DNA of 31,422 nucleotides from Ministeria vibrans ATCC 50519 (GCA_943704425.1 CALSCP010001656.1:1-31422); one strand, 5' to 3'. Positions 13,609 through 27,597 are shown, counted from the stretch's first letter. Notes: generated by a model not told the origin, from the sequence alone. A program made the numbers and translations.

Positions 13609-14057
13609 GGTCCCCTGCCGCCGAATTTAGGGTTAGAGAGTGAATATTAATGTAAAGTTGTAAACTCATTAAAATTTAATCAACTGTCTAAACTGTCTAT
13701 TGACGAATGACTGAAAAGGTGCTGAAAAGTAAAATAATTTTTGTAAATAAAAACACGGGCTCAAATACCTCTTTAGAGTTTAGTCTTCTTTCCTCTGATC
13801 TCTTGGAAAATCTTAAATCAGTATTCAGGAAACAATTATTGTTGAAAATTATTCTAAAATTTCTGATTAATCTGATAGGATATCAATTTCGTTTGTCTTT
13901 GCTGATCCTGACTTGAAAAATATGCACAAACAATACAATAGTATCGACTTTTCCGAAACAATTTCCAACCAATCTTTATCTTTCTACTTTTCTTAATAAT
14001 GTTATACAATTTTCCACTGAATACTATCTGTCATTGAGATGTGTTAGACGATGGGTT
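13609..14057. other. AT-rich intergenic region, centriolin-like 5' / ATG1 3'
   Basis: These 449 bp lie between the centriolin-like start and the ATG1 stop, both genes on the minus strand. From about 13620 to 14040 the DNA is strongly AT-rich with no repeat and no convincing reading frame; the 69-codon plus-strand frame at 13707 looks like chance. It must hold the centriolin-like promoter and the ATG1 3' end. Confidence 0.6.
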
Positions 14058-17000
14058 CTACGGTGTCGCACCGCTGACGGTCGCCGACGAGGGACGACGT
14101 CCTTGCGTGCGGAGACTGAGAACCCACAGTCGTTTGCCGATTCCTACAAAAGTGGCCAAAATACAATAAACAAATGAAAAATCTCTCCGAGTGCAACGCA
14201 TACCTTGGAGGGCATTTTGAACGGCAACGATGCCCTCGCGACTGAGCGACGGAGGCTGTTCGCCATCGGCGGTGGGCATCACAATGGCCTCAAGCATGAG
14301 CTTGGCACGTTGGTAGTGCGTGCTGGCCTCGGTGAGATCGCCAACAAGCTCTTCGACTGCGCCGTCACGACACAGCCCCAGACTGTGCTCGTAGATCATC
14401 TTCTCCGCTGACGGCACTTCAATGTCACCGTTGACGCTGAGCGACAAACGCTTGGCCAGCTGAGCATTCTCGGAGCGGATGGCATCAGCCTTGTCCAGGC
14501 AGTCGTTAAAGAGCGTACGCAGCACCTGCACGACATCGTTGACACGCGGCGACACGTTGATGGGCATGGTGTCGACCGAGATGCCCGCCGACGACATAAG
14601 CGGATTCGGCGACGACGAGTACGACGTGGACGACTGCGACGATGAGACCGAGGAGGCGACCGAGGAGGACGAGCGCGGCCGAGAGGTGTCGGCCGACGGT
14701 TGTTGAATACATCGTTGTGCGTACAAAATGCCACGGTAGAGCACATGAAGGGCGCGTGTGTACAGCAAGAGGGCCTCCGCGTTGCAGACCATGCGCAGGC
14801 GTGGACTTGTCATGAAACTCTCTGAGGGCGACAGCGAGCACGCAGTCGAACCAGTGCCACCAATGGACGTTGTCGCAGCACTGGCCGTGTTAGACGTTGC
14901 GGCTGGGTCACCGCCGTGTGCCACAAGCTGACGCTCCATGGCAAAGTGCATGACGGCTCGACCGCGGTTGGCACAAGTGTTGAGCTCGCGACAAAAATAG
15001 CTCTCTTGTTGCTCCTGCTGAATGAGCGACGCCAGGGACACGGCAGGACCCGTGGCAGTGGCGGCCGAGGAGTCGCCATGAAGAGACGTGCCAAAAAGAC
15101 GGGTCGCCATGGAGGAGAGAACACGCACCACCTGGCCATAGGCACCACGCTGGTACTCCTGCTGTTGCGGTTGTTGTTGAAGAGCAATACGTTCTTGGTG
15201 TTGGCGCTGGTACGAAGACACGAGTTGGCCAGAGGACAAGTCTGACGGAGAGGTTGCATAGGTTGCAGGGGAATTTTGAGGGGTGACCGGTGAGATGATG
15301 CCACGATTGGGTGATGCGGCACACATGTCGACAGGACCGGACGACACTTGGGCTGCGAGAGCAATGCCTGCACCACGTTTTTCGGACGACGATTGCACAG
15401 GTGGTGAGCGTGTGTTGCCCACAGCGTCAGCAAAAGCATTGACGACAGCGGGGCGGTCAATGACGACAAATCCGGACACGGAGCCACTGGCGCTACCACT
15501 AGCAAAGGCGTTGCCACTCTGAGTGAGCGTTGATGGTGCGACAATTGCAGTCGATGGCAAGGTTGAAGCGATGGTTGTCGTCGTGGCGGCGGCGGCGGCG
15601 GTGGTGGTGGTGCCTGGAGGTGTGGCAGCGGCAGTGAAAGCGCTGCCGGACATGTCTTTGAAGGGCTTGATGGTGGGAAGTGGCGCGAATTCGTCGAGTG
15701 TGTCAAATTGAGAGACATTGACAAGGGCCGTGTCCTCCTTCATGGCCGTGGCGAGCGCCTCGACAACATCATCGTCGCCAGCATCGTCGTCGTCATCGTC
15801 GGGTTGTCGTCTGGCGGCGACGACGTCAGGGCGGGAAATTTTGGGAGAGACGCGCCTCTCGGGCGTTTTTGTCGCAGCCGTGGTTGTGGTGGTTGCCGAT
15901 GTACCCGGAGGTGTTTTCTCTCTGGGAGGCGTGACCGGGGGGGAGGCACCGGCGCGCGACTTGTACGACTCAAAGTCGACAAATTTGTGGGCGAAAAAGG
16001 CGTCAAAGGAGATGCGGTCTTTGGCATCTTTACGCAGGAGACCCTTCATAAGATGCTGCGCGTGTTGAGGTGCTTCGGCGGGCATGGCAAGCGAGTCGCC
16101 ATGTCGCTTGATCATATTGCCCAGTTCAATGTACGAGTTGGCCTTGAACGGACGACGGCCAGTGAAGCACTCGAAGAGAATGACACCGAGCGACCACAGA
16201 TCGGCCGAGGCGTCGTACGGTTTGCTCTCGAGAATCTCGGGAGCCATATAGTAGGGTGATCCACAAACGGTATCGGCCATGTCGAGGCCAATAAGATCAC
16301 GAGCAAAGCCAAAGTCGGCAATTTTGATGAGTCGCAACGAAGCGGAGTCGGTTGCGGCAAACGGATCGGCAGAAGTGGTGGTGGTGGATGATGATGCTGC
16401 TGCAGCAGCTGCTGCTGCAGATGGTCCAGCGCCTGCTCGAGCAGCGGCTTTCGAAGATTGAGTGCGTGCAAGGACGAGTTCGGCGGCAGAACTGGCGAGA
16501 GGAGAGCTCAAGAGGAGGTTCTGAGGTTTGAGATCACGATGGACGATGTTACGTTCGCGCAGGTACTCGAGAGCATCTGCAATCTGTTGAAGGTAGCGTT
16601 GGATTTCGGGGGCGGGAAGGCGATTGTTGGGTTGTTTTTTGAGGTATTGCGCAAGATCGCCATCGGGACAGAACTCCATGACGAGATACTTATGATTGGT
16701 GCTGTCGTAGGTCGTGTAGAGTTGCACAATGTGAGGGTGCTTGAGTAGCTTGAGGATGGCAATCTCCTGCTCGAGGCTGGCACGGACACGCGGAGTGAGC
16801 TGGCGCTTTTTCACGCGTTTGATTGCCACGACAACACCTTTCAACTAGAACGAAAAAAAAAAAAAAAAAAACAAAACAAAACAAGATCGACGGAGAAAGA
16901 GTGAGAGAGAGAGAGAGAGAGGAAGGGTGTACGTGTGCACGTGTGCACGGGTGCGTGGTAAGGAGAGCAGTGTCATGAATGGAGAAGGGGAAAGAAAGCG

Positions 17001-17832
17001 GGAGAGGCAGAAGCGGGACGTCACGAGATGTGACTGAGCAACAGTGATAAAGAAAGAAAGCCCAAAACCAAAAAAAAACCGCGAACTTGTGAGACGGTCG
17101 AGTTGTCACGCAAGAAGGGCCCACATGAAAAAGACACGTGGCGAATACTTGGCGACACGGGGTGGAGGGGTGTGTGGGACTGCGTGGGATGCAAATGGAG
17201 GCGGGTGGGTGCGCACGGAAAGAGACCGTTGGGTTGGGCAACCGCTTGTGCGCAACAGCGAACTTCACATTGACACAGGGCAGGCGGACGTCTCCGAGCA
17301 ACCCCAACGGTGGGGCGCTCTTGCGTCCATTGTTATTGCAAGTAGAGCAGCGTCGAAGGACACCTCTAGCTTTACTTGTGGGTCACCAATAAAAAGCGCC
17401 CAACGTATTTTTAAAGACGTCGCGCCACAAAAACCACTTTGGTGTGTTTTAATAAGCGGCGCGTATCCTATGACGCCACTTGGGAGCACACGCAAGAACA
17501 GGAAAGCCCATAGGGAAGCGAGAGGGCGCTATTGGCGCGCCATTTCGGGAGAAACAGACAGTACGTTTGTACGTGACTCAGACGATTTTTTTTTTTTTTT
17601 TTTTGCACTGTTCCAATGAATGCACAATGAAAAGGATTGATTTTGCAAAACATGGCAACGTTGCGAATGTCGAGGCCCGCAAAATGCCTGTGCGTCAGGG
17701 CCGTACCTCTTTGTGGCGTGCTCTGAAGACGTCGGCGAAGCTCCCTTTGCCCAGGAAGTCGACCTGCGAGTGGTACGTAAAATCGCCAACGAGTTTCAAA
17801 CTGCCGCCCGCTGCGGCGCCGTCAACAGGCAT
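14058..17832 (-). CDS. ATG1: ATG1/ULK-family autophagy Ser/Thr kinase
   Basis: Three exons: 17832-17707, 16844-14204 and 14143-14058, about 950 aa. Exon 1 supplies the glycine loop GKGSFADVF (28-36). Exon 2 continues in frame with VVVAIKRV (Lys51), the helix-C Glu69, HRDLKPQN (144-151), DFGFA (219-223) and GSPYYMAPE, a ULK/ATG1 signature. Residues about 157-212, between the catalytic loop and DFG, are a low-complexity Ser/Ala/Thr insert with a run of Ala. The kinase ends near 315, followed by a long Ser/Thr/Pro/Gln-rich linker. The last ~170 residues (SAEKMIYEHSLGLCRDGA..., then RAKLMLEAIV) resemble the C-terminal MIT-type tandem that binds ATG13. The family starts autophagosome formation. 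The 60-nt intron 14144-14203 has no in-frame stop. ULK3 is the main alternative, but the long linker and tail favour ATG1/ULK1/2. Confidence 0.93.
16845..17706 (-). other. Long first intron of ATG1/ULK gene
   Basis: This 862-nt intron, the longest in the window, separates the P-loop exon from the rest of the kinase. It has poly-A near 16851-16870, an alternating purine/pyrimidine patch near 16930 and a T run at 17587-17604. Open frames inside it (for example minus-strand 16690-17307, overlapping exon 2) show no family features. Its unusual length could reflect a regulatory element or alternative start, but nothing specific is visible. Confidence 0.75.
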
Positions 17833-18047
17833 GATTCCAAATCGGTTATCGTATAGAGGCAACGCCAATGGGAAACCAGACGATTATTTCAGAGGAGGAC
17901 GGAAAAAATTTAAGAAAAAAATTAATGTGAAATCGAATAAATAATTCCCGACATGGTCATTCGGAGTGACGCTCGATCGTCATGGAAACCATCAAAAATG
18001 ACGTGTATTTGCATTTGTACAACAAGAGAGACAAAAAAAAGAACCCC

Positions 18048-19864
18048 TCAGAACCAGCTGTCGTTGTGGCTTGCCTGCGATTGGGGTGACTCAAACGACT
18101 CGTAGTGAGCATTGCGGAATTTCTTCATGAGCGCATTCTGAATGGGATTCAGGAAGGCAGTGTCGTCGTCGTCGTCGAGGGCCCTTCGTTTTCGCTTGGC
18201 ACTGCATAACAATAATATAATAACAATGAGGATTACACAGCGTCTTACAACAAAAACAATTAATGTATTGTTGTACCTTGGTGTCAGTTTTTTGAGACGA
18301 CGCAATGGACACGAGTCCTGAAGTTGCTCAAAAAGACGACGACGAGTGTTCTCGGGGGGAGTTGCCGTGGTAGTGGTCGCGAAAGCAACGGGCAAGGGCA
18401 GTGGAGGCGGAGTGGGCATGTCGTAGGTGTGGACACTGGTGATGGAGCGACGCGAATCCAAGTCGGCTGTCGCTGTAGGGCGAACGGTAGTGGACATACG
18501 GACGCTCATGGGAGAGACAATGGATAACGATGGTGTGGCAGAGGCATGAGGAGGGGGAGGTGGAGGTGGAGGAAAGTCAAAGGAGGAAGGGTGGAAGGCA
18601 CTCACGTTGATGGGGTAGGCCAAGGTAAAGTCGGACTCGACCATTTGTGATGGAGGAGGAGGAGGAGGAGGAGGAGGAGGGGGAGCGCAGGTGGGAGGTG
18701 AAAGGAAGCGATGGTAGTGAAGTTCCGTCTGGGCTGGCGCACAGTCGCTCGACGCAATGAGAGTGGTGTTGAGGTCGTCCTTCGACGTGTCTCCTGGGAT
18801 GATGCACGTTGTTGAAAATGACGGTCTAGATGGTGTCTCCGTGGCAAGAGCAAGAGGTGAAACGGACATGGCCGAGCGAGGCGACCAAGACATGTTGGTG
18901 CGGCCACCAACGGAGGCAGGCGAGAACGAAGTTGCCGCAAGTGGCAAGGGGAGGGAAGACGGCGTGGCGGTGGCAATGGTTGTCGGCGGCACTGATGTCG
19001 GTGGACTTTGACAGTTGTTTTTGTTGATGTGGCTGTTGTTCTCGCTGCCGTCTTCGTCATCTTCGACCGACTCGTATCCACTGTCGTCTAGCTTGCCGTT
19101 GTCCTCTTTGCTGTTGTCGGGAGCCACTGTCTCAAGGACGACCACATTAGAAGACGCTTTAATTTTGACGGGGGACGCCACTGCCTCGCTGACCGCATCA
19201 GGGGACACTGTGGTTTTAACGGGAGTCTTGACCGCATCGGGCGTTGGCGGCACGACAGCAATGGTGGGCACCTGAAGGGACGACACTCTCGGTGTGATGT
19301 GTGCTCTGGTCGGTGGAGCACGGCAACGACGATCACGGCGGCTTGACTCTCTCTGTTGCAATCTTGCCACAGGCACGGCCGTTGGTGCGTTGGGCTGGTC
19401 CGAGAGGAGGCTTGCCGCTGTGATCTTCTCACCAAGTGAGTAGTGAAACACATCGAGTGCCTCAACAGAAAACTCTTCAACGGCGTTCCGTGCGCAACGC
19501 TCGGCGCTCATCGGCGGTGCTGGTGCTACGCTGGCAACTATAGACCATAATCGCGACCACCACGGCCGCGCTTCAACGAGCGCTTCGTCGACGGAGGACG
19601 CGTACTCTCGCGAGCAAATCCGACGCAACCGTACGCGCTCCAAGACCTCTGGGTTGCGTTCGAGGTGCACTACCAACTTACGCAACTCACTTTCAGTTGC
19701 GTGTCGCACAACAGAGGCGTATGCACCCGGTGGTGTCTGCAAAAGGTTTTTGAATTTTTTTTTTGAATTTTTCGCTTTTTTTCTTCTTTTTTTTTTCAAC
19801 AAAAAAACCAAACCTGGACGCAAAAGGTGGATTTCAGCGCCAGTGGATGCGACCACTCGTCCAT
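18048..19864 (-). CDS. Proline-rich protein with possible WH2/CA-like tail
   Basis: Three exons: 19864-19814, 19736-18277 and 18201-18048, 554 aa. ATG 19864 (MDEWSHPLAL) was chosen because its 17 codons join in phase with the next exon, whereas the longer upstream frame does not. Residues 18-135 are predicted helical (ESELRKLVVHLERNPEVLER) and unrecognised. The middle is Ser/Thr/Pro/Val-rich, with an acidic SGYESVEDDEDGSE segment and two polyproline runs of 11 and 8 residues. The C-terminus has RRLFEQLQDSCPLRRLKK, similar in pattern to a WH2 actin-binding motif, then a basic KRKRR, DDDDD and ALMKKFRNAHYESFESPQ, which resembles the connector helix of WASP-family proteins, ending in DSWF. This order suggests actin regulation, but the match is by eye and the terminal acidic region is weak. 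A mitochondrial-fission-regulator (MTFR)-type protein, also polyproline followed by an ALKKKF-like motif, is an alternative. Confidence 0.7.
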
Positions 19865-20121
19865 ATCGTAGAAAAAGAGGTTGGTACTCGGCACTCGATA
19901 AAAATAAAATAAAAATTATTTTTTCGTTCGATCGATCGAGTGTGGTCATAGTTTCAGAATATGTCACTCTTTCACTCTCTTGAGCGTTCGTACCTTTCTC
20001 TCACCACTAGCGTCACCTGACAACGGAGAGAACTCAGTACACAGAAGTCAGATACGCGCAGAAAGCCTCCGCTGCGCACGCGCCCCATACGTTCCCACGA
20101 AAACGTCAATCGCCGTCAAAT
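19865..20121. promoter_or_regulatory. Divergent intergenic region, proline-rich gene / FG-GAP gene
   Basis: These 257 bp lie between two start codons on opposite strands and must carry both promoters. The half nearer the proline-rich gene is A/T-rich; the half nearer the FG-GAP gene is mixed. A GATCGATCGA palindrome lies at about 19930-19939. No named element was recognised. Confidence 0.4.
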
Positions 20122-23100
20122 ATGCGTCTGCTTTTCCTGACCGCACTCGCCGTCTCTGCTACGGCGATCGTTCCGAAGGCCTTCAATGAGGCCGTTGGCG
20201 TCATTCCAATCTACACGCAAGACGCGCCCCCGGACATGGCGTCCATTGTCGCGTTTGAAGATGCGGTAAGTCATCGGCAAAGAAACATCTAAAAAAAAAC
20301 AAAAACATGTTTCTACTCTCTCTCCTGCGCCACTATGGCTACTAAGCCTAACCAGGACCCCTTTCAATATACCAATGGCGTCCCTTCTTTCAGTTTCGCA
20401 CCACATCAACCGCTCATGTTCATTTTTCTTGTACTTTTTTCTTTTTTTTCTCTGTCTCTCTCTTTTTTCTCCGTCTTCTTTTTTTTGTTTTCATTTTCTT
20501 CTTTTTTTTTTCTCAGCCCGAAATGGCGTGCGAGCCATTTGACGCCGGATACCCGTATTCTCACACCCATGCGGTTCTCAGATCATCGACAGCCTGTGCT
20601 GCCCCCATGGACTTTGACCAGGACGGGTTTGTCGACTTGTTCACGTGCGTTGGGACTGGCCCCGACAAACTGCTGCGTAACCTTGGCAACGACACTTTTG
20701 TGGACGTTGGCCACTTGCTTAGCACCACGTACGATCCCTCACTGATCTCCATTGGTGCCGCCTGGGCTGACGTTGACAATGACGGCGACGCAGGTATGTC
20801 ACAAACTGCAATGTTAACTTTTTTTTTGTTTATTTTTGTTTAATTTTGCGACATGACTACCCCTAGATCTCTTTGTCACGGTAGCAGGACTTTCTGCCGC
20901 AAACACATCGTACCACAAACTCTATATGAATCACGATGGAGGCACTCGGTTCACCGAAGAAGCTGTGGCACGCGGTACGCAGGGCTTTCAGCAGCCGGGC
21001 ATGCCTCAACTGGGATCGACACCAATCGTCGGTGACATTGACGTCGACGGCCATCTCGACGTCGTTCTTTGCAACTGGTGTGACACAGAACCGTTGTCAC
21101 GGCGTCAGCGTGATCTGGGACCCAACATTCACAGCCACGCGTCCATGACGCGTATTTTGCACAATCGAGGTGCTCAGTCAACGTCGTTGAAGGGCTACTA
21201 CGAAGACGTGACGGAGACGTGGGGAGCTCAAGAGGCCCTCTCGCGTATCTGGTGCTTTGGTGGCAACATGGCGGACATTGACGAGTCGGGATACCCGTCG
21301 CTCCTGATTACCGGTGACTTTGGCACATCCAAGTTGCTGCAGCCCACATTTGACAGCTCATCGTCGTCGTCGTCCTCGTCGTCGTTGTCGTCGTCGTTGC
21401 AGCTGACTGACGCTACACTACGTGCGGGTCTCTCCATGGACATTGAAGATCGTCACATCACACAAGGGGGAGCACATGTACAGCACCCCGAGAATGTTGA
21501 CCCGGACGAGTACGCAGTGAACGGCATGGGCTCCTCCGTGGCCGACCTGGACGGCGACGGACACCCCGAGTGGATGGTCACCGACATCTACCAGAATATG
21601 CTCAATCTCAACGGCGGTGGCGCGCGTCTTAACGAGTTTGCCCTGTTTGATCGCAGCACGTTGGGCTTTGAGTGGGGCGCGACCATGCCCGACTATGACA
21701 ACGACGGAGACCGTGACATTGCCATTACGAACAACTATCCCACCTTCACGGACCGCCCGACACCAACACAGTTATTTGTGAACCCATCGCTGTCGCCCAA
21801 GGCTGCGTCCTGGTCCGCAGCCGCGCCCCTCAACGACGTGGGCCCTGCGGTTGGCGTGGGTCTTTTTGACAGCGCGCAAGGCCGCTCTCTGGTCAGTCTC
21901 GACTTCAACCATGACGGGCGTCAGGATTTGTTCCAGGCTAACAGTGGGCAGGAGCCATTGCTCTTCCACAACATTGAATCGTCAGCAAATGGGTGGGTGC
22001 GTGTACTGCTGCAGGGTGTCACAAGCAACACCATGGGCATTGGTGCGCGTGTATATGTGTGTGGGGCACCCAATGCCACCGCACAATTTATCGAGTATGG
22101 GGCGCACGGCAGTGGCCTGACAGGTCATGATGAGCGCGTCGCACACTTTGGGGTGGGCGCTGCCGTGTCGGTCAACGTGGTCGTCTACTGGCCCGTGTCG
22201 GGACGCACACAGGTGCTGAATGACGTGGCACCCAACACGGAGGTGCTTGTGCGCGAGGACGACAATGCGCTCGTGCCGTCCGGCTGCGAGTACCTGGGCG
22301 AGACCCTTGGGCGGCTGGGCTGTGCGAGTCTCACCCACTCGCTAGTACCAGTCATCGAGCATGTCAAGCCGTACGTCGGTTGTGACCGAGTGCGTGTGAC
22401 TGTTGCAGTGCGCAACTTTATGCTACCGCTCGAGGTGCGCGATCATCTGAACGAGACGCATGTGCGTCTCACAAGTGACTATGGTGTGTGGGCATCGCGG
22501 GTGTCCGACACGCACGCCGTCGTTGAGCGCGTGCTGCGTCGCAACCCAGCTGCCACCGAAGGTCTCAACGGTGCGCCACGGCCGTCACCACTTTTGCCAG
22601 GCTGTCTGACGGGTCGGGTTGCCTCAACGGGTATTGTGCGTCGCTACCACGTTGACGTTCGCCTAGTGAACACGACTACGGTGCAACCGCTCTGGATTTC
22701 CATCGACCAGGGCGCACTAGTGGACTCGCGCGGTGTCAACTCGTCCGCGAGTCGCTGGGCACGCATTCACGTCAACTTTACGTCGTCCAACTGTGTCGAT
22801 CCGTACGTCGCAAACCCACCCCCGCCGCTCGTCTACGACGCACTTGCAACAAACGACCCTGAGCTTCCCGTGTCCGTGTCCTCGGCCACCCCTTCGAGCA
22901 CGCCCACATCCCTGACACGCTCCCGCTCAGGTTTGAGTTCCAGTTCCTTTCCTATTGCAATTGTGATCGGCGCAGCTGTTGCTCTGCTGGCGTGTGTGTT
23001 GCTCGTCATTCTTCTAGTGCGACGTGGAAGGCGACAACAGCAAATGATGGGGGGCCAATTGAAACAGTTGGGATCGCGACCTTCGCTGCAGGAGGTCACG

Positions 23101-23208
23101 TCGTGCGGTATGGTTGTGATGAGCGAGTCCAAGCCGGCGTTGCTCTCTGCCACTGCTGGCCTTACTGTTAGACAGTCGTCTGATCATGAGGGGGAGACCG
23201 ACCTATAA
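20122..23208 (+). CDS. Type I membrane protein with seven FG-GAP/VCBS loops and ASPIC/UnbV domain
   Basis: Three exons: 20122-20265, 20517-20793 and 20867-23208, 920 aa. The N-terminus MRLLFLTALAVSATA is a signal peptide. Seven Asp-rich calcium-loop motifs follow in order: DFDQDGFVDLF, DVDNDGDADLF (spanning the second intron), DIDVDGHLDVV, DIDESGYPSLL, DLDGDGHPEWM, DYDNDGDRDIA and DFNHDGRQDLF. Seven such loops fit a complete seven-bladed integrin-type propeller. An ASPIC/UnbV domain follows at about residues 528-595 (MGIGARVYV, VAHFGVGAA, VVVYWPVSGRTQVLNDV), the arrangement found in CRTAC1/ASPIC and bacterial UnbV proteins. A Cys-containing, N-glycosylation-rich region precedes one transmembrane helix (835-858, starting FPIAIVIGAAVALL) and a ~62-residue tail beginning RRGRR. 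Likely a cell-surface adhesion or ligand-binding protein; the ligand is unknown. The first start and the CAG acceptor at 20516 are well supported by phase. Confidence 0.9.
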
Positions 23209-23673
23209 TAATCATTATAATTATATTATTTTTCATTGTTTCTTGTTTTGATTTTTAAATTTTTTTAATCACAATACAATTATTATTATTATTTTATTTT
23301 CAATATTGAATTTTTCATCAAGGTAGCCAGCTGATTGTGTGTTATTTGCCAACCAAAGTGGACGGGGTTTTGGAGTAACTTACTTAACCGGAGGGCCTTC
23401 GCAGGACCACCTTGGCGTCCGAAGAGAGGAAGCACTCAAAGGACAAAAGTATATCACTTTCACAAATCGGATAGGGCTTGAAGTGTGTATGTGTGTGACT
23501 GAACGCAGTACGCGTGAAAAAAGAAAAAAAGAGACGCATTGCAGGTCTCTACTACTATAAGAATATTAATATTGAGAGCTACACTCGCAATATAGAGAAA
23601 CCCAAATAAAAAAGAATTATTGGTGAATGAGAGTGCATTCTGAACAGTCACAGACATACAGACACAGGCACAC
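23209..23673. other. Convergent intergenic region, FG-GAP gene / NMT
   Basis: These 465 bp separate two stop codons on opposite strands. The first ~120 bp are extremely AT-rich, with ATT-type repeats near 23280-23300, and are likely to hold both 3' ends. No gene or structured RNA was recognised; the 73-75-codon frames here have no family features. Confidence 0.6.
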
Positions 23674-26429
<2,756 letters not shown>

Positions 26430-26586
26430 GTCAGTAACTTGTAACACTATCTGATCAAGTATGATTATAAAAAATGTGAACAATCAACAGACAAATCAAT
26501 CACAAATGACAATAGTGTGAATGAAAAAATAATCAATGAATAAATCAGAGTCAAGTTTGAGACAGTCTCAGTACTTTTCCACTCGC
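26430..26586. promoter_or_regulatory. Divergent intergenic region, NMT / TCAIM-like
   Basis: Only 157 bp of AT-rich DNA separate the two start codons on opposite strands, so this is probably a shared promoter. No named element was recognised. Confidence 0.4.
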
Positions 26587-27533
26587 ATGCTTTTGAGAAC
26601 GCTTCATCGAAGCACCCTCTATGTGGGCAGATGGCGCGCGATGTCGACGCAGCAGGAAACGGGAATGAGCGCCATCAAGGGTCGATGGAATCGCTTTCTC
26701 CTCCTCATCCATCCAGACACCATTCCCGAAGCACTCACGACCGTTCGGACAGTCAACCAAGAGTCCCTGCAGAGTAAGCAACACCCTCCTCTTTGCCTGC
26801 GCCACTCACCGCTCTGTCTTTCTCAAATCCAGTCGCCCATTCAATGCTCGACATTGCCGAAACCATTGCGACGCGCCGCAAGGAGTCCTCCGGCGACTCC
26901 AAGGCACTGCAATACCTGGCACGCGACGGCCAGGGGCGTGTGCGATTCTTTGTGCCTCGCCCCGCCCCCTTGCCCGACCGCCCGCCCTACGTGGAGGTCA
27001 GCGCGAGTGTCGACGCCGCCACCATTTACCGCGGCCCGCGCGCCTGCATGGAGTCCATTCTGAAGCAAGCGGACCCCGTCACGCACGCGACGGTCAGCCA
27101 CGTCTCAGATCCCACCGAGATCAACGAGATCACGGACGCCGAGCGGCTGGGACGCTCGGGCATGTGGAGCGGACCCTTTGGCGACATCCTCTTCAACAAA
27201 TTCTCCTCGGCATCCGTCGACCGCAGTCACAAGACGGCCGTGCACACCTTTAGTCAACTTGTCTTTATGCACTCAAGCGTCTCCGAGCAAGAGCGCGACG
27301 ACTTCTACGCGCGGCTGCACAGCGAAACGCACTCGGGTGACCTCCTCCTGCACTGCGCCCGCGACATCCCTGTCCTCGTCCTGCCCGCTTCCGCCGAGTA
27401 CCACGCCGACATGGACAAGGGTATTCTCCACATCCCCTGCGACTTTACTGCGCCTCTCTTCAACCAGACCATTCTCCAGTTTGGCCCGGCTCTCCAATCG
27501 CGTCGGATTGCTCTTCTCCGCGAAAGTACCTAA
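26587..27533 (+). CDS. TCAIM-like mitochondrial protein (J-like DUF4460/DUF4461)
   Basis: Two exons: 26587-26773 and 26833-27533, 295 aa. The N-terminus MLLRTLHRSTLYVGRWRAM is rich in Arg, Leu, Ser and Thr with no acidic residues, a typical mitochondrial presequence. Residues 34-60 (RWNRFLLLIHPDTIPEAL, then VNQESLQ) match the J-domain-like start of the TCAIM family, with HPD at 42-44. The C-terminal half (LLLHCARDIPVLVLPASAEY, then KGILHIPCDF) resembles the second TCAIM domain. The protein is shorter than human TCAIM (about 496 aa), so the linker or one end is reduced. The function of the family is poorly known; in mammals it is mitochondrial. The gene is divergent from NMT, and its stop is only 64 bp from that of the opposing FAM151-like gene. 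Confidence 0.75.
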
Positions 27534-27597
27534 ACATGTCTATGAGACCCTGTACAACACACAGTATAATACAATCTTTGTAATTATTTATAACATC

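Noticed and set aside
13707-13916. 69-codon plus-strand frame in the AT-rich gap
   Set aside because: It is rich in Leu, Ile, Lys and Asn as expected from AT-rich DNA, differs in codon use from all neighbours and has no recognisable motif.
16690-17307. 205-codon minus-strand frame overlapping the ATG1 first intron
   Set aside because: It overlaps kinase exon 2 in another frame and is Ser/Phe-rich from CT tracts; no recognisable motifs.
19737-19967. Upstream extension of the proline-rich protein starting at about 19967
   Set aside because: It reads through a poly-Lys-coding A-rich stretch that is an intron (19737-19813). Only ATG 19864 gives a first exon in phase with the next.
20122-23208. 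Recent bacterial origin of the ASPIC/UnbV gene
   Set aside because: It has two spliceosomal introns, a eukaryotic signal peptide and TM layout, and codon use like its neighbours, so there is no sign of recent transfer.
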